From: Pseudomonadota bacterium
Lineage (GTDB): Bacteria > Pseudomonadota > Gammaproteobacteria > Berkiellales > Berkiellaceae
Length of the DNA: 64,000 nt
NCBI GenBank assembly: GCA_018241965.1
Contig: JAFECS010000038.1
Coordinates: 1-64,000, forward strand
Direction of reading: 5' to 3'
Shown: positions 49,872 to 59,665 of the stretch, in pieces
Layout of the letters: each line of letters starts with the position of its first letter
Position numbering within the stretch: position 1 is the stretch's first letter
The notes under the pieces: model-generated
Databases searched by the model: none
Told to the model about the DNA's origin: nothing
The model's input: the letters and a program-made list of their open reading frames with translations, nothing else
Position numbers and translations under genes: made by a program

Positions 49872-50414
49872 ATGGCTAAAAAATTTTTTAAAAAGTATAT
49901 GCCTTCTTCGCATAAGATTTATGAAAATCGCTATTTACGCCATTTCAGCCATTTATTCTCAACGCCTAACTTATGGCATTTAAACCGTTATTCTGTCGCC
50001 ACAGCGATGAGTATTGGATTGTTTGTCGGCTATATGCCTATTCCAGGACATATGATAATAGCAGCTATTGTGGCCTTACTTGTGCAAGCCAACCTCCCTT
50101 TATCTATAGCATTGGTCTGGGTCAATAACCCATTTACTATCGCACCCATGTTTATTTTTGCCTACGAATTAGGAGCTCATCTATTACAAGTCCCGCATGA
50201 AACTTTTCACATTGAGTTATCGACTTATTGGATATTGCATGAGCTTAAACGCTATTATGAACCATTGCTATTGGGTTGCTTCATTAGCGGCAGTGTTCTT
50301 GCCGTGCTGGGAAATATTTTTGTGCGTTTATTTTGGCGATACCACGTTGTGAGCGCCTGGCGAAAAAGAGCTAAACAACGAAAAAAACAACTTTCAGGTG
50401 ATATACACGCCTAG
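49872..50414 (+). CDS. DUF2062 family membrane protein, paralog 2
   Basis: The 180-residue product is clearly paralogous to the genes on both sides: LWHLNRYSVATAMSIGLFVGYMPIPGHM, LPLSIALVWVNNPFTIAPMFIFAYELG and LLGCFISGS. The C-terminus is again basic. It follows paralog 1 by only 5 bases, indicating cotranscription. Confidence 0.9.
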   Translation: MAKKFFKKYMPSSHKIYENRYLRHFSHLFSTPNLWHLNRYSVATAMSIGLFVGYMPIPGHMIIAAIVALLVQANLPLSIALVWVNNPFTIAPMFIFAYELGAHLLQVPHETFHIELSTYWILHELKRYYEPLLLGCFISGSVLAVLGNIFVRLFWRYHVVSAWRKRAKQRKKQLSGDIHA

Positions 50415-50514
50415 TTTCAGACCAAATTGAGTCATATTGCTCTGCATACCCTGGACATCCAGGCAAGTAAAGACTAGTATTTTAAGAGCTTTAAATTCAA
50501 TAAGTTGATAGTTC

Positions 50515-51033
50515 ATGGCCAAAGACTTCATTAAACGCTACCTACCTACTCCAGAAAAAGTCCAAGCGAATAAATATTTGCGGGTTTTTGGCAAACTTAT
50601 CCATAACCCTAATCTTTGGCATCTTAACCGCAACAGTGTTGCCAAAGCAGTGAGTATTGGCTTATTTATTACCTATATCCCATTTCCAGGTCACATGATC
50701 TTAGCTGCCTTTATGGCTATTTTGTTGCGCGCTAATTTACCCATCTCCATGGCCCTTGTTTGGGTTGTGAACCCTCTAACCATGATCCCGATGTTTGGGT
50801 TTGCTTACACTGTAGGGGCACTACTATTGGGTATTGGTATAGAAGATCTGAATTTTGATTCTGTCGCCGTGATACAAGACATTTGGCAACCCTTCTTACT
50901 AGGTTGCTTACTGTGTGGCGCATTCCTATCTATTGCCGGAAATGCCTTAGTGAGACTTTTGTGGCGTTATTCTGTTATTAAGAATTGGCGCCAGCGTCAA
51001 GCTCGCCGTCGTTTAGTACGCCTCGGTCTATAG
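50515..51033 (+). CDS. DUF2062 family membrane protein, paralog 3
   Basis: The 172-residue product again carries LWHLNRNSVAKAVSIGLFITYIPFPGHM and LPISMALVWVVNPLTMIPMFGFAYTVG, with the basic end RQRQARRRLVRLGL. It is closest to paralog 2 in the HM-AA region. A 100-base gap with CTGGACATCCAGG (near 50450) separates it from paralog 2. Its 3' end overlaps the convergent lolD by 56 bases. Confidence 0.9.
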   Translation: MAKDFIKRYLPTPEKVQANKYLRVFGKLIHNPNLWHLNRNSVAKAVSIGLFITYIPFPGHMILAAFMAILLRANLPISMALVWVVNPLTMIPMFGFAYTVGALLLGIGIEDLNFDSVAVIQDIWQPFLLGCLLCGAFLSIAGNALVRLLWRYSVIKNWRQRQARRRLVRLGL

Positions 51034-51706
51034 AAACTATTCTATCCATGCGTTTAGCTAATGATAAGTCATGGGTCACAACCACAAAACTTGTGCCTAT
51101 TTCTTTGATGAGTTGCATCATCAAATCATAAACGATATCTGCGCTGTGATTATCTAAATTACCCGTTGGTTCATCTGCTAAAATACACTTGGGCTCAGTC
51201 ACTAAAGCTCTGGCGATGGCCACCCGTTGGCGTTCACCACCAGACATGGTCGCCGGTTTATGAGAAATACGATGACTTAACGCAACTTTATCTAAAATTG
51301 ACAGCGCACGCTTTTTAGCCGTATGTACCGATAATCCTTGAATGAGTAAGGGCATACAAACATTTTCAAGAGCAGTGAATTCGGGTAATAAATGATGAAA
51401 CTGAAATATTAATCCGAGTACACGGTTACGCAAATAACCACGCTTTCGTTCAGACAAAGATTGCAAATTCGTGTCATTTAATACCACTTTGCCTGCCGTT
51501 GGCGTTTCTAACCCCCCTAATAAATTAAGCAGGGTTGTTTTGCCCGAACCAGAGCGTCCCACAATTGCCACACTCTCCCCTGGCATCACCGAGAAATTTA
51601 CTTTCTCTAAAACAGGGATGATTTTATCACCATCCTGATAATCCTTTTTGAGATCAGTACAAAATAATATTGGGTTTTTATTTTCTTGATGTAATTTTTT
51701 AGGCTT
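50978..51706 (-). CDS. lolD: lipoprotein-releasing ABC transporter ATPase LolD
   Basis: LolD powers lipoprotein release from the inner membrane with LolC/E. Walker A GRSGSGKTTLL, signature MSGGERQRVAIARAL and Walker B CILADEPTGNLD are all present. I use the ATG at 51706 (MKPKKLHQENKN), which has GGAGG eight bases upstream and overlaps the lolC stop; ten more codons are open upstream. The 242-residue length fits. Confidence 0.94.
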   Translation of the reverse strand, partial: KPKKLHQENKNPILFCTDLKKDYQDGDKIIPVLEKVNFSVMPGESVAIVGRSGSGKTTLLNLLGGLETPTAGKVVLNDTNLQSLSERKRGYLRNRVLGLIFQFHHLLPEFTALENVCMPLLIQGLSVHTAKKRALSILDKVALSHRISHKPATMSGGERQRVAIARALVTEPKCILADEPTGNLDNHSADIVYDLMMQLIKEIGTSFVVVTHDLSLAKRMDRIVSIDRGVLNDGELDAGANS

Positions 51707-52946
51707 CATGGCGTAAGGCCTCCGCGGGTTGTACATTTGCAGCCCGCCAAGCAGGATGAATCGTTGCCAGCAAACTTAAAATCATTGCGCATACTGCAAT
51801 TAAGACAACATCATGAGTTTGCAGATCAGAAGGTAAGAAACTAATAAAATATACATCGCCAGACAGGAATTTAACCCTAAATGTACGTTCAATGGCAGCG
51901 ACCAAATCACTGACATTGAGTGCCAAGGCTATACCAGCTATCACACCTAAGATGGTACCAATCAAACCAATGATTGCACCCTGACAAATAAATATAGCCA
52001 TCACTTTGCGCGCAGAAGCACCTAAAGCACGCAAAACGCCAATATCTGCGCGTTTATCTGTCACCACCATGACCAGGGTTGAAATTAAGTTAAATACCGC
52101 AATAGCAAGTATCATAATTAAGGTAAAAAACATCATTGTTTTTTCCATTTTTACCGCACTGAAATAAGCGCTATTGAGCAATGTCCAATCTACCACATTA
52201 TACAAACCGTGCTGTTCATCGTAGATTTCTTTTGCGACTCGCGGCGAAGCAAAGGGATCGGCTAAACGCAATTGAACCCCGGTGATGCCCCCTTGCGTTT
52301 TAAAAATCTTGGCAGCATCTTGAATATTCATAAAGGCAAAACCACTATCGTAGATATACCCCACCTCAAATATCCCAACCACCGTTAAGCGTTTAAGACG
52401 TGGGGCCACACCCGCCATGGAGACGGTCACTTCAGGGATCACCAGTGTGACTGTGTCACCAATATTGACACCTAGCAGTTTAGCTAAATAAGACCCAAGA
52501 ATAACGTTAAATGAACCTTCCGTTAAATCATCTACAGATCCCACTTTTAATGTACTACGCAATGGAAACACTGCATCAATCGCTTTAGGGTCGACCCCCT
52601 TTACAACAATACCTCGGACTTCACGACCTCGGGTTAACATACCTTGACCATCGACATAAGGTCCAACAGCCTCAACGCTATTATGCTTTTCCAGTTTTTC
52701 GGCAAGCCCTTGCCAATCTTGTAAGTTTTCCCCCCAGCCACTGACCATAACATGAGGCGTAATACTTAATATTCGGCTTCGAATTTCTTTGGTAAAGCCA
52801 TTCATTACCGATAAAACCGTAATCAACACCATTACCCCTAAGGCAATGCCCAGCATAGATACAACAGATATGAAGGTAATAAAATGATCTCGACGTTTAA
52901 AATTGGTGTATCTTGCACCGATGAACAGGAAAAAAGGTCTAAACAT
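51699..52946 (-). CDS. lolC: lipoprotein-releasing system permease, LolC/LolE family
   Basis: The 415-residue permease has four membrane helices. One is near residues 22-48 (FITFISVVSMLGIALGVMVLI). A large periplasmic MacB-like domain follows. The C-terminal helical block includes RADIGVLRALGASARKVMAIFICQG and the end PAWRAANVQPAEALRHEA. Only one permease gene accompanies lolD, so a homodimeric LolF-like permease is likely unless lolE lies elsewhere. Confidence 0.92.
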   Translation of the reverse strand: MFRPFFLFIGARYTNFKRRDHFITFISVVSMLGIALGVMVLITVLSVMNGFTKEIRSRILSITPHVMVSGWGENLQDWQGLAEKLEKHNSVEAVGPYVDGQGMLTRGREVRGIVVKGVDPKAIDAVFPLRSTLKVGSVDDLTEGSFNVILGSYLAKLLGVNIGDTVTLVIPEVTVSMAGVAPRLKRLTVVGIFEVGYIYDSGFAFMNIQDAAKIFKTQGGITGVQLRLADPFASPRVAKEIYDEQHGLYNVVDWTLLNSAYFSAVKMEKTMMFFTLIMILAIAVFNLISTLVMVVTDKRADIGVLRALGASARKVMAIFICQGAIIGLIGTILGVIAGIALALNVSDLVAAIERTFRVKFLSGDVYFISFLPSDLQTHDVVLIAVCAMILSLLATIHPAWRAANVQPAEALRHEA

Positions 52947-53125
52947 TATTTTCTATCACTATTAAATGGTTAAGCCATTTTAACCTAAATCGAGGGTAAA
53001 ATGAGTAACTAAATTTATAAGGTACGCCAATTGACAGTAAGAAAGCTCCCTGGAAGAATACCAAGGCGCTAATCTTTATTCTTAGTTATTCAACCTCATA
53101 ACTAAAGGGGTCCCGTTGCAATTCG
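52947..53125. promoter_or_regulatory. lolC / DAHP synthase divergent region
   Basis: 179 bases between divergent starts. A short hairpin GGTTAA-GCCATT-TTAACC (about 52969-52986) is the only structure noted. No leader peptide rich in aromatic residues was found that would indicate attenuation. Confidence 0.4.
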
Positions 53126-54244
53126 ATGATAGTCATTTTAAAGCCATCCATTGATATACACTCAAGCGAATATCGTTTTACGCTTGATACTTTAAGCCAA
53201 TTGCCAGGTATCGATATTCAAATGCACCGCACGCAAGGGCACCTAGAGGTTATTCATGAGATTTACCTCATTGGGGATACCGAGCATATTTCTATAGAAA
53301 ATATAGAGGCATTACCCGGCGTCAGTCGCGTTATTCGAATTTCAGCTCAATATCAAATTTTGGGGCGTCACCCCAAAGCCACGCAAGGTTTTGAATTTAC
53401 CTACAATGGTGTTGTTTTTTCACAGAACAACTTAAATGTCTTTGCGGGTTTGTGTGCCGTGGATAACATAGAAAATGTAGAAGTGATGATGCGCTCATTG
53501 CATGCCCATGGACAAACTTGTACACGCATGGGCGCTTATAAGCCACGTACTAGCCCTTATGCTTTTCAAGGATTAGGCAAAACTTGTTTACCTTATGTTT
53601 TTGAAAAAGCAGGTAAATATGGCATTAAAGTGATAGCCATGGAAGTAACACATCAACGTCATATTGAAGAAATTATCGAGTATTTGAACCAGGCGGGTAA
53701 TCCCACCGGGGTGATGTTACAAATTGGCACACGCAACGCGCAAAATTTTGAATTACTACGTGAAGTAGGCTCACAAAAAGAATTTCCTGTCCTCTTTAAA
53801 AGAGGTTACGGTATAACACTCGGGGAATCTTTGCATGCTGCTGAGTATCTGGCTCATGCAGGTAATCATAACATTATCTTTTGTCTACGCGGCGTAAAAT
53901 CCTTATTTGGCCCACCACATCGTAATATGGTGGATTTTGGACATGTGCCCGTCATTCGACGATTAACCAAAATGCCTGTTTGCATTGATCCCTCTCATTC
54001 AGTGGGGAGCTTAGAACGTACCCCTGAAGGATTAAGTGATATTTTTCATGCCACAGCACAAGGTGTTATTAGCGGCGCTAACATGGTATTAGTAGATTTT
54101 CACCCTTTTCCACCCACTGCTGTGGTGGACAGTAAACAAGCCATTCCTATCACTAATTTGGGTTGGTATTTAGAAGATATTGCTATTGCACGTGATGCTT
54201 TTGAAAAACGTGTTTTGCTTGCTCGCAAAAAATTAAACGCCTAG
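53126..54244 (+). CDS. 3-deoxy-7-phosphoheptulonate synthase, type I-beta
   Basis: DAHP synthase makes the first intermediate of the shikimate pathway from PEP and erythrose 4-phosphate. The 372-residue product has an N-terminal ferredoxin-like regulatory domain (about 1-90) and a catalytic barrel. Barrel motifs are GAYKPRTSPYAFQGLG, LQIGTRNAQNF, LFKRGYGIT and CIDPSHSVGS. The metal ligands Cys, His and Glu fit the Cys in LCAVDN, the His in DPSHS and later acids. This is the I-beta form, related to KDO8P synthase, instead of the AroF/G/H I-alpha forms standard in enterics. The gene starts 9 bases before mfd. Confidence 0.93.
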   Translation: MIVILKPSIDIHSSEYRFTLDTLSQLPGIDIQMHRTQGHLEVIHEIYLIGDTEHISIENIEALPGVSRVIRISAQYQILGRHPKATQGFEFTYNGVVFSQNNLNVFAGLCAVDNIENVEVMMRSLHAHGQTCTRMGAYKPRTSPYAFQGLGKTCLPYVFEKAGKYGIKVIAMEVTHQRHIEEIIEYLNQAGNPTGVMLQIGTRNAQNFELLREVGSQKEFPVLFKRGYGITLGESLHAAEYLAHAGNHNIIFCLRGVKSLFGPPHRNMVDFGHVPVIRRLTKMPVCIDPSHSVGSLERTPEGLSDIFHATAQGVISGANMVLVDFHPFPPTAVVDSKQAIPITNLGWYLEDIAIARDAFEKRVLLARKKLNA

Positions 54245-54252
54245 GTTAAATT

Positions 54253-57200
54253 ATGTTCCCGAAGTTTGAAAGTCTGAATGCGCTTTTACCTCAAAAGCCA
54301 GGTGATAAAGTTTTATGGGGGGATCTGCAGGGTTCTGCTTTACCTTTAGTTGTCGCCCATACTCAACTTGTTTTGAAAAAGCCGCTTATAGTCATTACCA
54401 CAAATCAACAAAGTGCAAATCAACTAGAGCGAGAACTTAAACTCTTTTTGCCCAAAACGGTGCGGGTTTTACAATTCCCCGATTGGGAAACGCTTCCTTA
54501 TGATAACTTTTCCCCGCACCAAGATATTATTTCAGACAGGCTGCTGGTTTTAAATGAACTTGGCTCGCTAAAACAAGGAATTGTTGTTGTCCCCATCACC
54601 ACTTTATTACATCGCCTGTCGCCAAAAACCTATGTTCATGCGCATAGTTTAATACTGAAAATAGGCGAATCATTTGATTGGGACTTAATGCGAAAGCGTT
54701 TTGAGCAAAGCGGTTATAACTGTGTCTCTCAAGTCATGACCCATGGCGAGTTCGCCCTGCGTGGAAGCATTGTCGATATCTTCCCAATGGGGCACAATAA
54801 TCCCGTGCGAATAGATTTGTTTGATAATGAAATAGAATCTTTACGTGTTTTTGATCCAGAAACACAACGTTCCGAAGAAAAAATTGACTCTCTGACTTGC
54901 TTGCCAGCAAGAGAATTTCCCTTAACAGAGCAAGCTATTACGCTATTTAGGCAGCAATGGCGCTCACAATTTGAAGGAGATCCTTCTCTTTGCCCTATCT
55001 ATCAAGATATCTCGCAAGGAACCCCATCTCAAGGAATTGAATATTATTTACCCTTATTTTTTGAAAAAACCAATACTTTGTTTGATTATTTTCCACAAGA
55101 TGCTTGCATTGTTCGACAAGACATTGAACAAGCTTGTGACGCTTTCTGGCAAGAAGTAGAAGATCGTTATGAACAATATCGTCATGACTATCAACGTCCG
55201 CTATTAAAGCCAGATAATTTATTTATTAAAACAAACACTTTATTTCAACATATTAACCAATTTCCTCAAATACAAATACAAAAAGCACCCTTTGAAAAAA
55301 CCAAGAAAGGTGTCTTTAATTTTAAGACCAAAGAATTTCCTTCTTTGACCATTGAGTCACGTGCACAAGATCCTTTAATAAAGTTAAAAAATTTTCTAAA
55401 TACACAGCATGAAAAAATCTTATTTTGCGTCGAATCAGCTGGCAGAAGAGAATCTTTATTAGAGTTGTTCCATCGCCATGAAATTAACCCCAAAATCGTC
55501 AAAGATTGGCAATCTTTTTATCAAGAAGATTGTCTTTTGGGAATAACCATTGCTTCATTGGATGAAGGTTTATGGTTAGAAGAACCCAACATGATCTGGA
55601 TAGCTGAGCATCAATTGTATGGTCAACAAGTGATGCAGCGCCGACGTCGCCAAAAAATCACGACAGATACAGATGCTCCCATTCGAGATTTAGCTGAACT
55701 TACCACTGGTGCACCGATAGTTCATATTGATCATGGGGTAGGACGTTACCAGGGTTTAACACATATCACTATCGATAATACCCCTGCTGAATACTTAATT
55801 ATAACTTACGCTGACAATGATAAGCTTTATGTTCCGGTGAGTTCACTTCATCTTATTAGTCAATACAGCGGTGCCAACATTGATCATGCTCCTTTGCATA
55901 AATTAGGCACTGAGCAATGGGACAAAGCCAAGAAAAAAGCACAAGAAAAGGCCTATGATGTTGCTGCTGAACTCCTTGATATCTATGCCTCTCGCGCGTT
56001 AAGAAAAGGGCATCGCTTTAGCTCACCGTCCGAACATTATTTTCAATTTTCTGGTAGCTTCCCCTTTGAAGAAACCCCCGATCAAGCTAAAGCTATCGAA
56101 CAAGTTATTGAAGATATGCGTTCAGATAAACCGATGGATAGGTTAGTTTGCGGAGATGTTGGCTTTGGCAAAACTGAAGTCGCTTTGCGCGCAGCTTTTG
56201 TTTGTGCAATGGATGGCAAGCAAGTTGTTGTCTTAGTGCCCACGACCTTGCTGGCGCAACAACATTATGAAACCTTTTGCGATAGATTTGCTGATTGGCC
56301 GGTAAGAATTGAAGTGATATCACGCTTTAAAACCAAAAAAGAGCAAGACAGCGTTATTCATCAATTATCGGAAGGTAAAATAGATATTATTATCGGCACT
56401 CATAAACTTTTAAATGAAGAGATTAAATTCCCTAATTTAGGCTTGGTAATTATCGATGAGGAACATCGCTTTGGGGTTAAACAAAAAGAAAGATTAAAAT
56501 CCTTGCGTGCTGAAATAGATATATTAACCTTAACGGCCACGCCCATTCCCAGAACATTAAATATGGCTTTTTCTTCCTTAAGAGATTTATCCATCATCGC
56601 AACCCCACCAGCCAAACGGCTAAGCATTAAAACCTTTGTGCGTGAGTATAATCAAACTCAAATTGTAGAAGCTATTTTGAGAGAATTAATGCGGGGCGGC
56701 CAAGTTTACTATTTACATAACGATGTTGAAAGTATCGATAAAGTGGCGCGCGAACTTTCTGAACTTATCCCACAAGCCAGAGTGGGGGTAGCCCATGGTC
56801 AAATGCGTGAACGACAATTAGAACAAGTAATGTCAGATTTCTATCATCAAAGATTTAATGTGCTGGTGTGCACAACGATTATTGAAACAGGAATAGATAT
56901 TCCGTCTGCCAATACGATCATTATCGATAGAGCCGATAAATTAGGTTTAGCCCAGCTCCACCAACTTCGCGGTCGAGTTGGTCGTTCACATCACCAAGCT
57001 TATGCCTATTGCTTAACCCCCCCTAAAAATCGGTTAACCGCCGATGCCATTAAACGCTTAGATGCATTAGAATCATTAGAAGAGTTAGGCTCAGGTTTTA
57101 GCTTAGCTACCCACGATTTGGAAATACGTGGCGCAGGGGAATTGTTAGGTGAAGAACAAAGTGGAAGCATGAATGCGATAGGCTTTAGTTTATATATGGA

Positions 57201-57711
57201 GTTATTACAGAAAGCGGTGCAATCGTTAAAATCAGGCAAAAAAATTACCCTCGCTGATCATTTACGCCAAGGCGCAGAAATCAATCTTTCAGTCAGCGCG
57301 CTTATACCTGAGGATTATTTGCCGGATGTACATACCCGTCTTATTCTCTATAAACGCATTGCTAATGCAAAATCTGTCGAAAATTTACATGAATTGCAAG
57401 TTGAAATGATTGATAGATTTGGTTTATTACCGGTTCAGACTAAACATCTATTTAAAATAACAGAAATAAAACTTAATGCTGCCCCTATTGGGATAAGAAA
57501 AATAGAAGCAGCAACGAAAAGCGGCAAAATTGAATTTGATCCTACCCCAAATATCAATCCCGAAAGATTGATTGCAATGATCCGTAATAAACCATCTCAT
57601 TTTAAATTGATGGGATCGCAAGAAATTAAATTTATGTTTGATATGCAAACTCCTGAATTACGTTTCCAAGTAGTTAATAATTTAATAAATGAACTCAAGA
57701 CTGCCATGTAA
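54253..57711 (+). CDS. mfd: transcription-repair coupling factor Mfd
   Basis: Mfd removes stalled RNA polymerase and recruits UvrA. The 1152-residue product has the UvrB-homology N-terminus, the RNA polymerase-interacting domain (GAPIVHIDHGVGRYQGL) and the RecG-like motor with Walker A GDVGFGKTEVALRAAF and IDEEHRFGVKQKE. Motif VI is RGRVGRSHHQAYAYCL, and the TRCF C-terminal domain follows. It ends within the csiV frame, as in Vibrio relatives. Confidence 0.97.
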   Translation: MFPKFESLNALLPQKPGDKVLWGDLQGSALPLVVAHTQLVLKKPLIVITTNQQSANQLERELKLFLPKTVRVLQFPDWETLPYDNFSPHQDIISDRLLVLNELGSLKQGIVVVPITTLLHRLSPKTYVHAHSLILKIGESFDWDLMRKRFEQSGYNCVSQVMTHGEFALRGSIVDIFPMGHNNPVRIDLFDNEIESLRVFDPETQRSEEKIDSLTCLPAREFPLTEQAITLFRQQWRSQFEGDPSLCPIYQDISQGTPSQGIEYYLPLFFEKTNTLFDYFPQDACIVRQDIEQACDAFWQEVEDRYEQYRHDYQRPLLKPDNLFIKTNTLFQHINQFPQIQIQKAPFEKTKKGVFNFKTKEFPSLTIESRAQDPLIKLKNFLNTQHEKILFCVESAGRRESLLELFHRHEINPKIVKDWQSFYQEDCLLGITIASLDEGLWLEEPNMIWIAEHQLYGQQVMQRRRRQKITTDTDAPIRDLAELTTGAPIVHIDHGVGRYQGLTHITIDNTPAEYLIITYADNDKLYVPVSSLHLISQYSGANIDHAPLHKLGTEQWDKAKKKAQEKAYDVAAELLDIYASRALRKGHRFSSPSEHYFQFSGSFPFEETPDQAKAIEQVIEDMRSDKPMDRLVCGDVGFGKTEVALRAAFVCAMDGKQVVVLVPTTLLAQQHYETFCDRFADWPVRIEVISRFKTKKEQDSVIHQLSEGKIDIIIGTHKLLNEEIKFPNLGLVIIDEEHRFGVKQKERLKSLRAEIDILTLTATPIPRTLNMAFSSLRDLSIIATPPAKRLSIKTFVREYNQTQIVEAILRELMRGGQVYYLHNDVESIDKVARELSELIPQARVGVAHGQMRERQLEQVMSDFYHQRFNVLVCTTIIETGIDIPSANTIIIDRADKLGLAQLHQLRGRVGRSHHQAYAYCLTPPKNRLTADAIKRLDALESLEELGSGFSLATHDLEIRGAGELLGEEQSGSMNAIGFSLYMELLQKAVQSLKSGKKITLADHLRQGAEINLSVSALIPEDYLPDVHTRLILYKRIANAKSVENLHELQVEMIDRFGLLPVQTKHLFKITEIKLNAAPIGIRKIEAATKSGKIEFDPTPNINPERLIAMIRNKPSHFKLMGSQEIKFMFDMQTPELRFQVVNNLINELKTAM

Positions 57712-57721
57712 AGGAATGAAG

Positions 57722-58405
57722 ATGAAAAAGCCCCTCCCGATTTTACTTATCCTTCTTAGCGCATTATGTATTACCAACGCTTATGCTAAAGATCAAAAAT
57801 GGTATCGTGTTGAAATGATTGTTTTTGAAATGGATGACAAATCAGGCGATGATGTCAGTACTTTATCTAAGCCCTCTGTTGCCAATGCCGTTTCCCTTGG
57901 CACTTCTTCAGACAGCGATTATGCAGAATTGACAGACAAGCAATTAAGTTTACAGACTGCAAAAACTCGTCTTCAAAAAAGATATCCAATTTTGATGCAC
58001 AAAGGATGGCGCCAAAACATCAGTGATAAAGAGCATTCACAAAAAGTTCACATTCAAGGCGGTAAAACCATTGATGGTGAACGTGAAGTCGATGGTACAG
58101 TCCGTTTGAGTTTGGGGCGAAATCTTAATGTTGAGGCTGATCTCGTTCTCAAAAAAGTAAATGGACAATCTTTTCGTTTAAAAGAATCTAGCCGCTTACG
58201 CGTAGATGAGATTACTTATATAGATCATCCTAAATATGGTGTTCTGGTGATGGTGACGCCTGAAAAGACACAAACAAGTGAAAAATCGCAAAGCGTTGAA
58301 AATGCAACAACAACAGTAACAAAATCTAAAGCGCCCTTACCTGTAACTGATGATAGCCCTATTTTGCCCTCGCAAAGAGAAGCGATGTTGAAAAAAGGCA
58401 CTTAA
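57722..58405 (+). CDS. csiV: CsiV-family cell-wall regulator
   Basis: CsiV activates the LpoA-PBP1a peptidoglycan synthase in Vibrio cholerae. The product has a signal peptide (MKKPLPILLILLSALCITNAYA) and the family's start WYRVEMIVFEM, then beta-rich sequence with VRLSLGRNLNVEADLVL and the C-terminal SRLRVDEITYIDHPKYGVLVMVTP. The ATG at 57722 has AGGA six bases upstream. Location directly after mfd is conserved in gammaproteobacteria. Confidence 0.88.
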   Translation: MKKPLPILLILLSALCITNAYAKDQKWYRVEMIVFEMDDKSGDDVSTLSKPSVANAVSLGTSSDSDYAELTDKQLSLQTAKTRLQKRYPILMHKGWRQNISDKEHSQKVHIQGGKTIDGEREVDGTVRLSLGRNLNVEADLVLKKVNGQSFRLKESSRLRVDEITYIDHPKYGVLVMVTPEKTQTSEKSQSVENATTTVTKSKAPLPVTDDSPILPSQREAMLKKGT

Positions 58406-58411
58406 CATAAA

Positions 58412-59665
58412 ATGAAAAAAGCGACATTACCTCACTCTGTCACCAACTTGTGGGTTAATCTGTTCGCTTTACTTTTAGGCTTTATAGCAATGTTATTTTG
58501 CTATAAAGCCGAACTTGCTTCGGTTCACTTATTATTTATTGGTTTGCTTACCTATAGTACGCCTATTTTTATTTATGAGTTTTTAAACTTAAAAAAAGAA
58601 TCACTCCCAAAACCTAAACAAGCTTTTGAATGGCAAGACTTACTCAGCAAACTCCTGGGATTTTATGTTACCTTGGCGATTGTTCTATTTGGATATTGGC
58701 TATTTCCTGAATATCTTAAACCGCTATATTTCCCCTATTGGGATTTTATAACCCTACTTGCTTTGTTCATCATGTTAACAGCTCCTTTGTATTTTATTTA
58801 CATGCACCTGAATAACCCTGATAAAGATGCTTATTGGTTAATAGGTAAAATAGTTTGTTTAGACAAAGCGCAAGCCTTACGTAAATTTAAACAACCTCAC
58901 TTTGTCTTAACGCAACATTTTTTAGGTTGGTTGGTAAAAGCTTTCTTTTTGCCAATCATGTATGTATTTCTTTTTAAAAACCTTGATTTTTTATATCAAA
59001 CACAGACAACTCAATGGCAAACTGTCCCCACCCTTTTCATAGCTACCATCACCTGGTTATACAGCATCGATTTATTTGTTGGCGTGATAGGATATCTGTG
59101 TACATTTAAATTATTTAATACTCATATTAGAAGCGTGGATACGACCTTATTCGGATGGGTTGTCTGTGTACTATGTTATACACCATTTAACGATGCTATT
59201 TTGACGCACTATTTGGATTGGATGAAAGCACAAACATCCTGGATAGGATGGATACACTATAAAACCCTAACCATGATCTGGTGTGCCACGGCATTGTTTT
59301 TGTTGCTAATTTATGTACTTTCTACAGTTGTTTTTGGTGTACGATTTTCCAATTTAACCCACCGGGGAATAATCACCAATGGTCCTTATCGTTTTACAAA
59401 ACATCCCGCTTATGTTTCTAAAAATATATTTTGGTGGTTAACTACCGTGCCATTTGCTTATATTTCAACTCAACCTTATATGAGCATAAAGGCTATCTTT
59501 TTTTTAAGTGGGGTGAGTTTTATCTATTATTTACGCGCCAAAACCGAAGAGGCTCATCTTTCACAAGATCCTGTATATGTAGAATATGCTTTATGGATGA
59601 ATGAACATGGGATCTTTGCTTGGCTTGGAAAAAAATTACCCTTCTTACAGTATAGATCTTACTAA
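58412..59665 (+). CDS. polytopic membrane protein with isoprenylcysteine methyltransferase-like C-terminus
   Basis: The 417-residue product has about nine membrane helices. The C-terminal 100 residues carry RGIITNGPYRFTKHPAYVSKNIFWW and YYLRAKTEEAHL, the pattern of ICMT/PEMT-family membrane methyltransferases (GPYRFxRHPxY and the E-E motif). The N-terminal two thirds are an unassigned membrane module. Substrate unknown; a lipid or small hydrophobic thiol are typical for the family. It follows csiV by 6 bases and converges with the adhesin gene with 4 bases of overlap. Confidence 0.8.
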   Translation: MKKATLPHSVTNLWVNLFALLLGFIAMLFCYKAELASVHLLFIGLLTYSTPIFIYEFLNLKKESLPKPKQAFEWQDLLSKLLGFYVTLAIVLFGYWLFPEYLKPLYFPYWDFITLLALFIMLTAPLYFIYMHLNNPDKDAYWLIGKIVCLDKAQALRKFKQPHFVLTQHFLGWLVKAFFLPIMYVFLFKNLDFLYQTQTTQWQTVPTLFIATITWLYSIDLFVGVIGYLCTFKLFNTHIRSVDTTLFGWVVCVLCYTPFNDAILTHYLDWMKAQTSWIGWIHYKTLTMIWCATALFLLLIYVLSTVVFGVRFSNLTHRGIITNGPYRFTKHPAYVSKNIFWWLTTVPFAYISTQPYMSIKAIFFLSGVSFIYYLRAKTEEAHLSQDPVYVEYALWMNEHGIFAWLGKKLPFLQYRSY

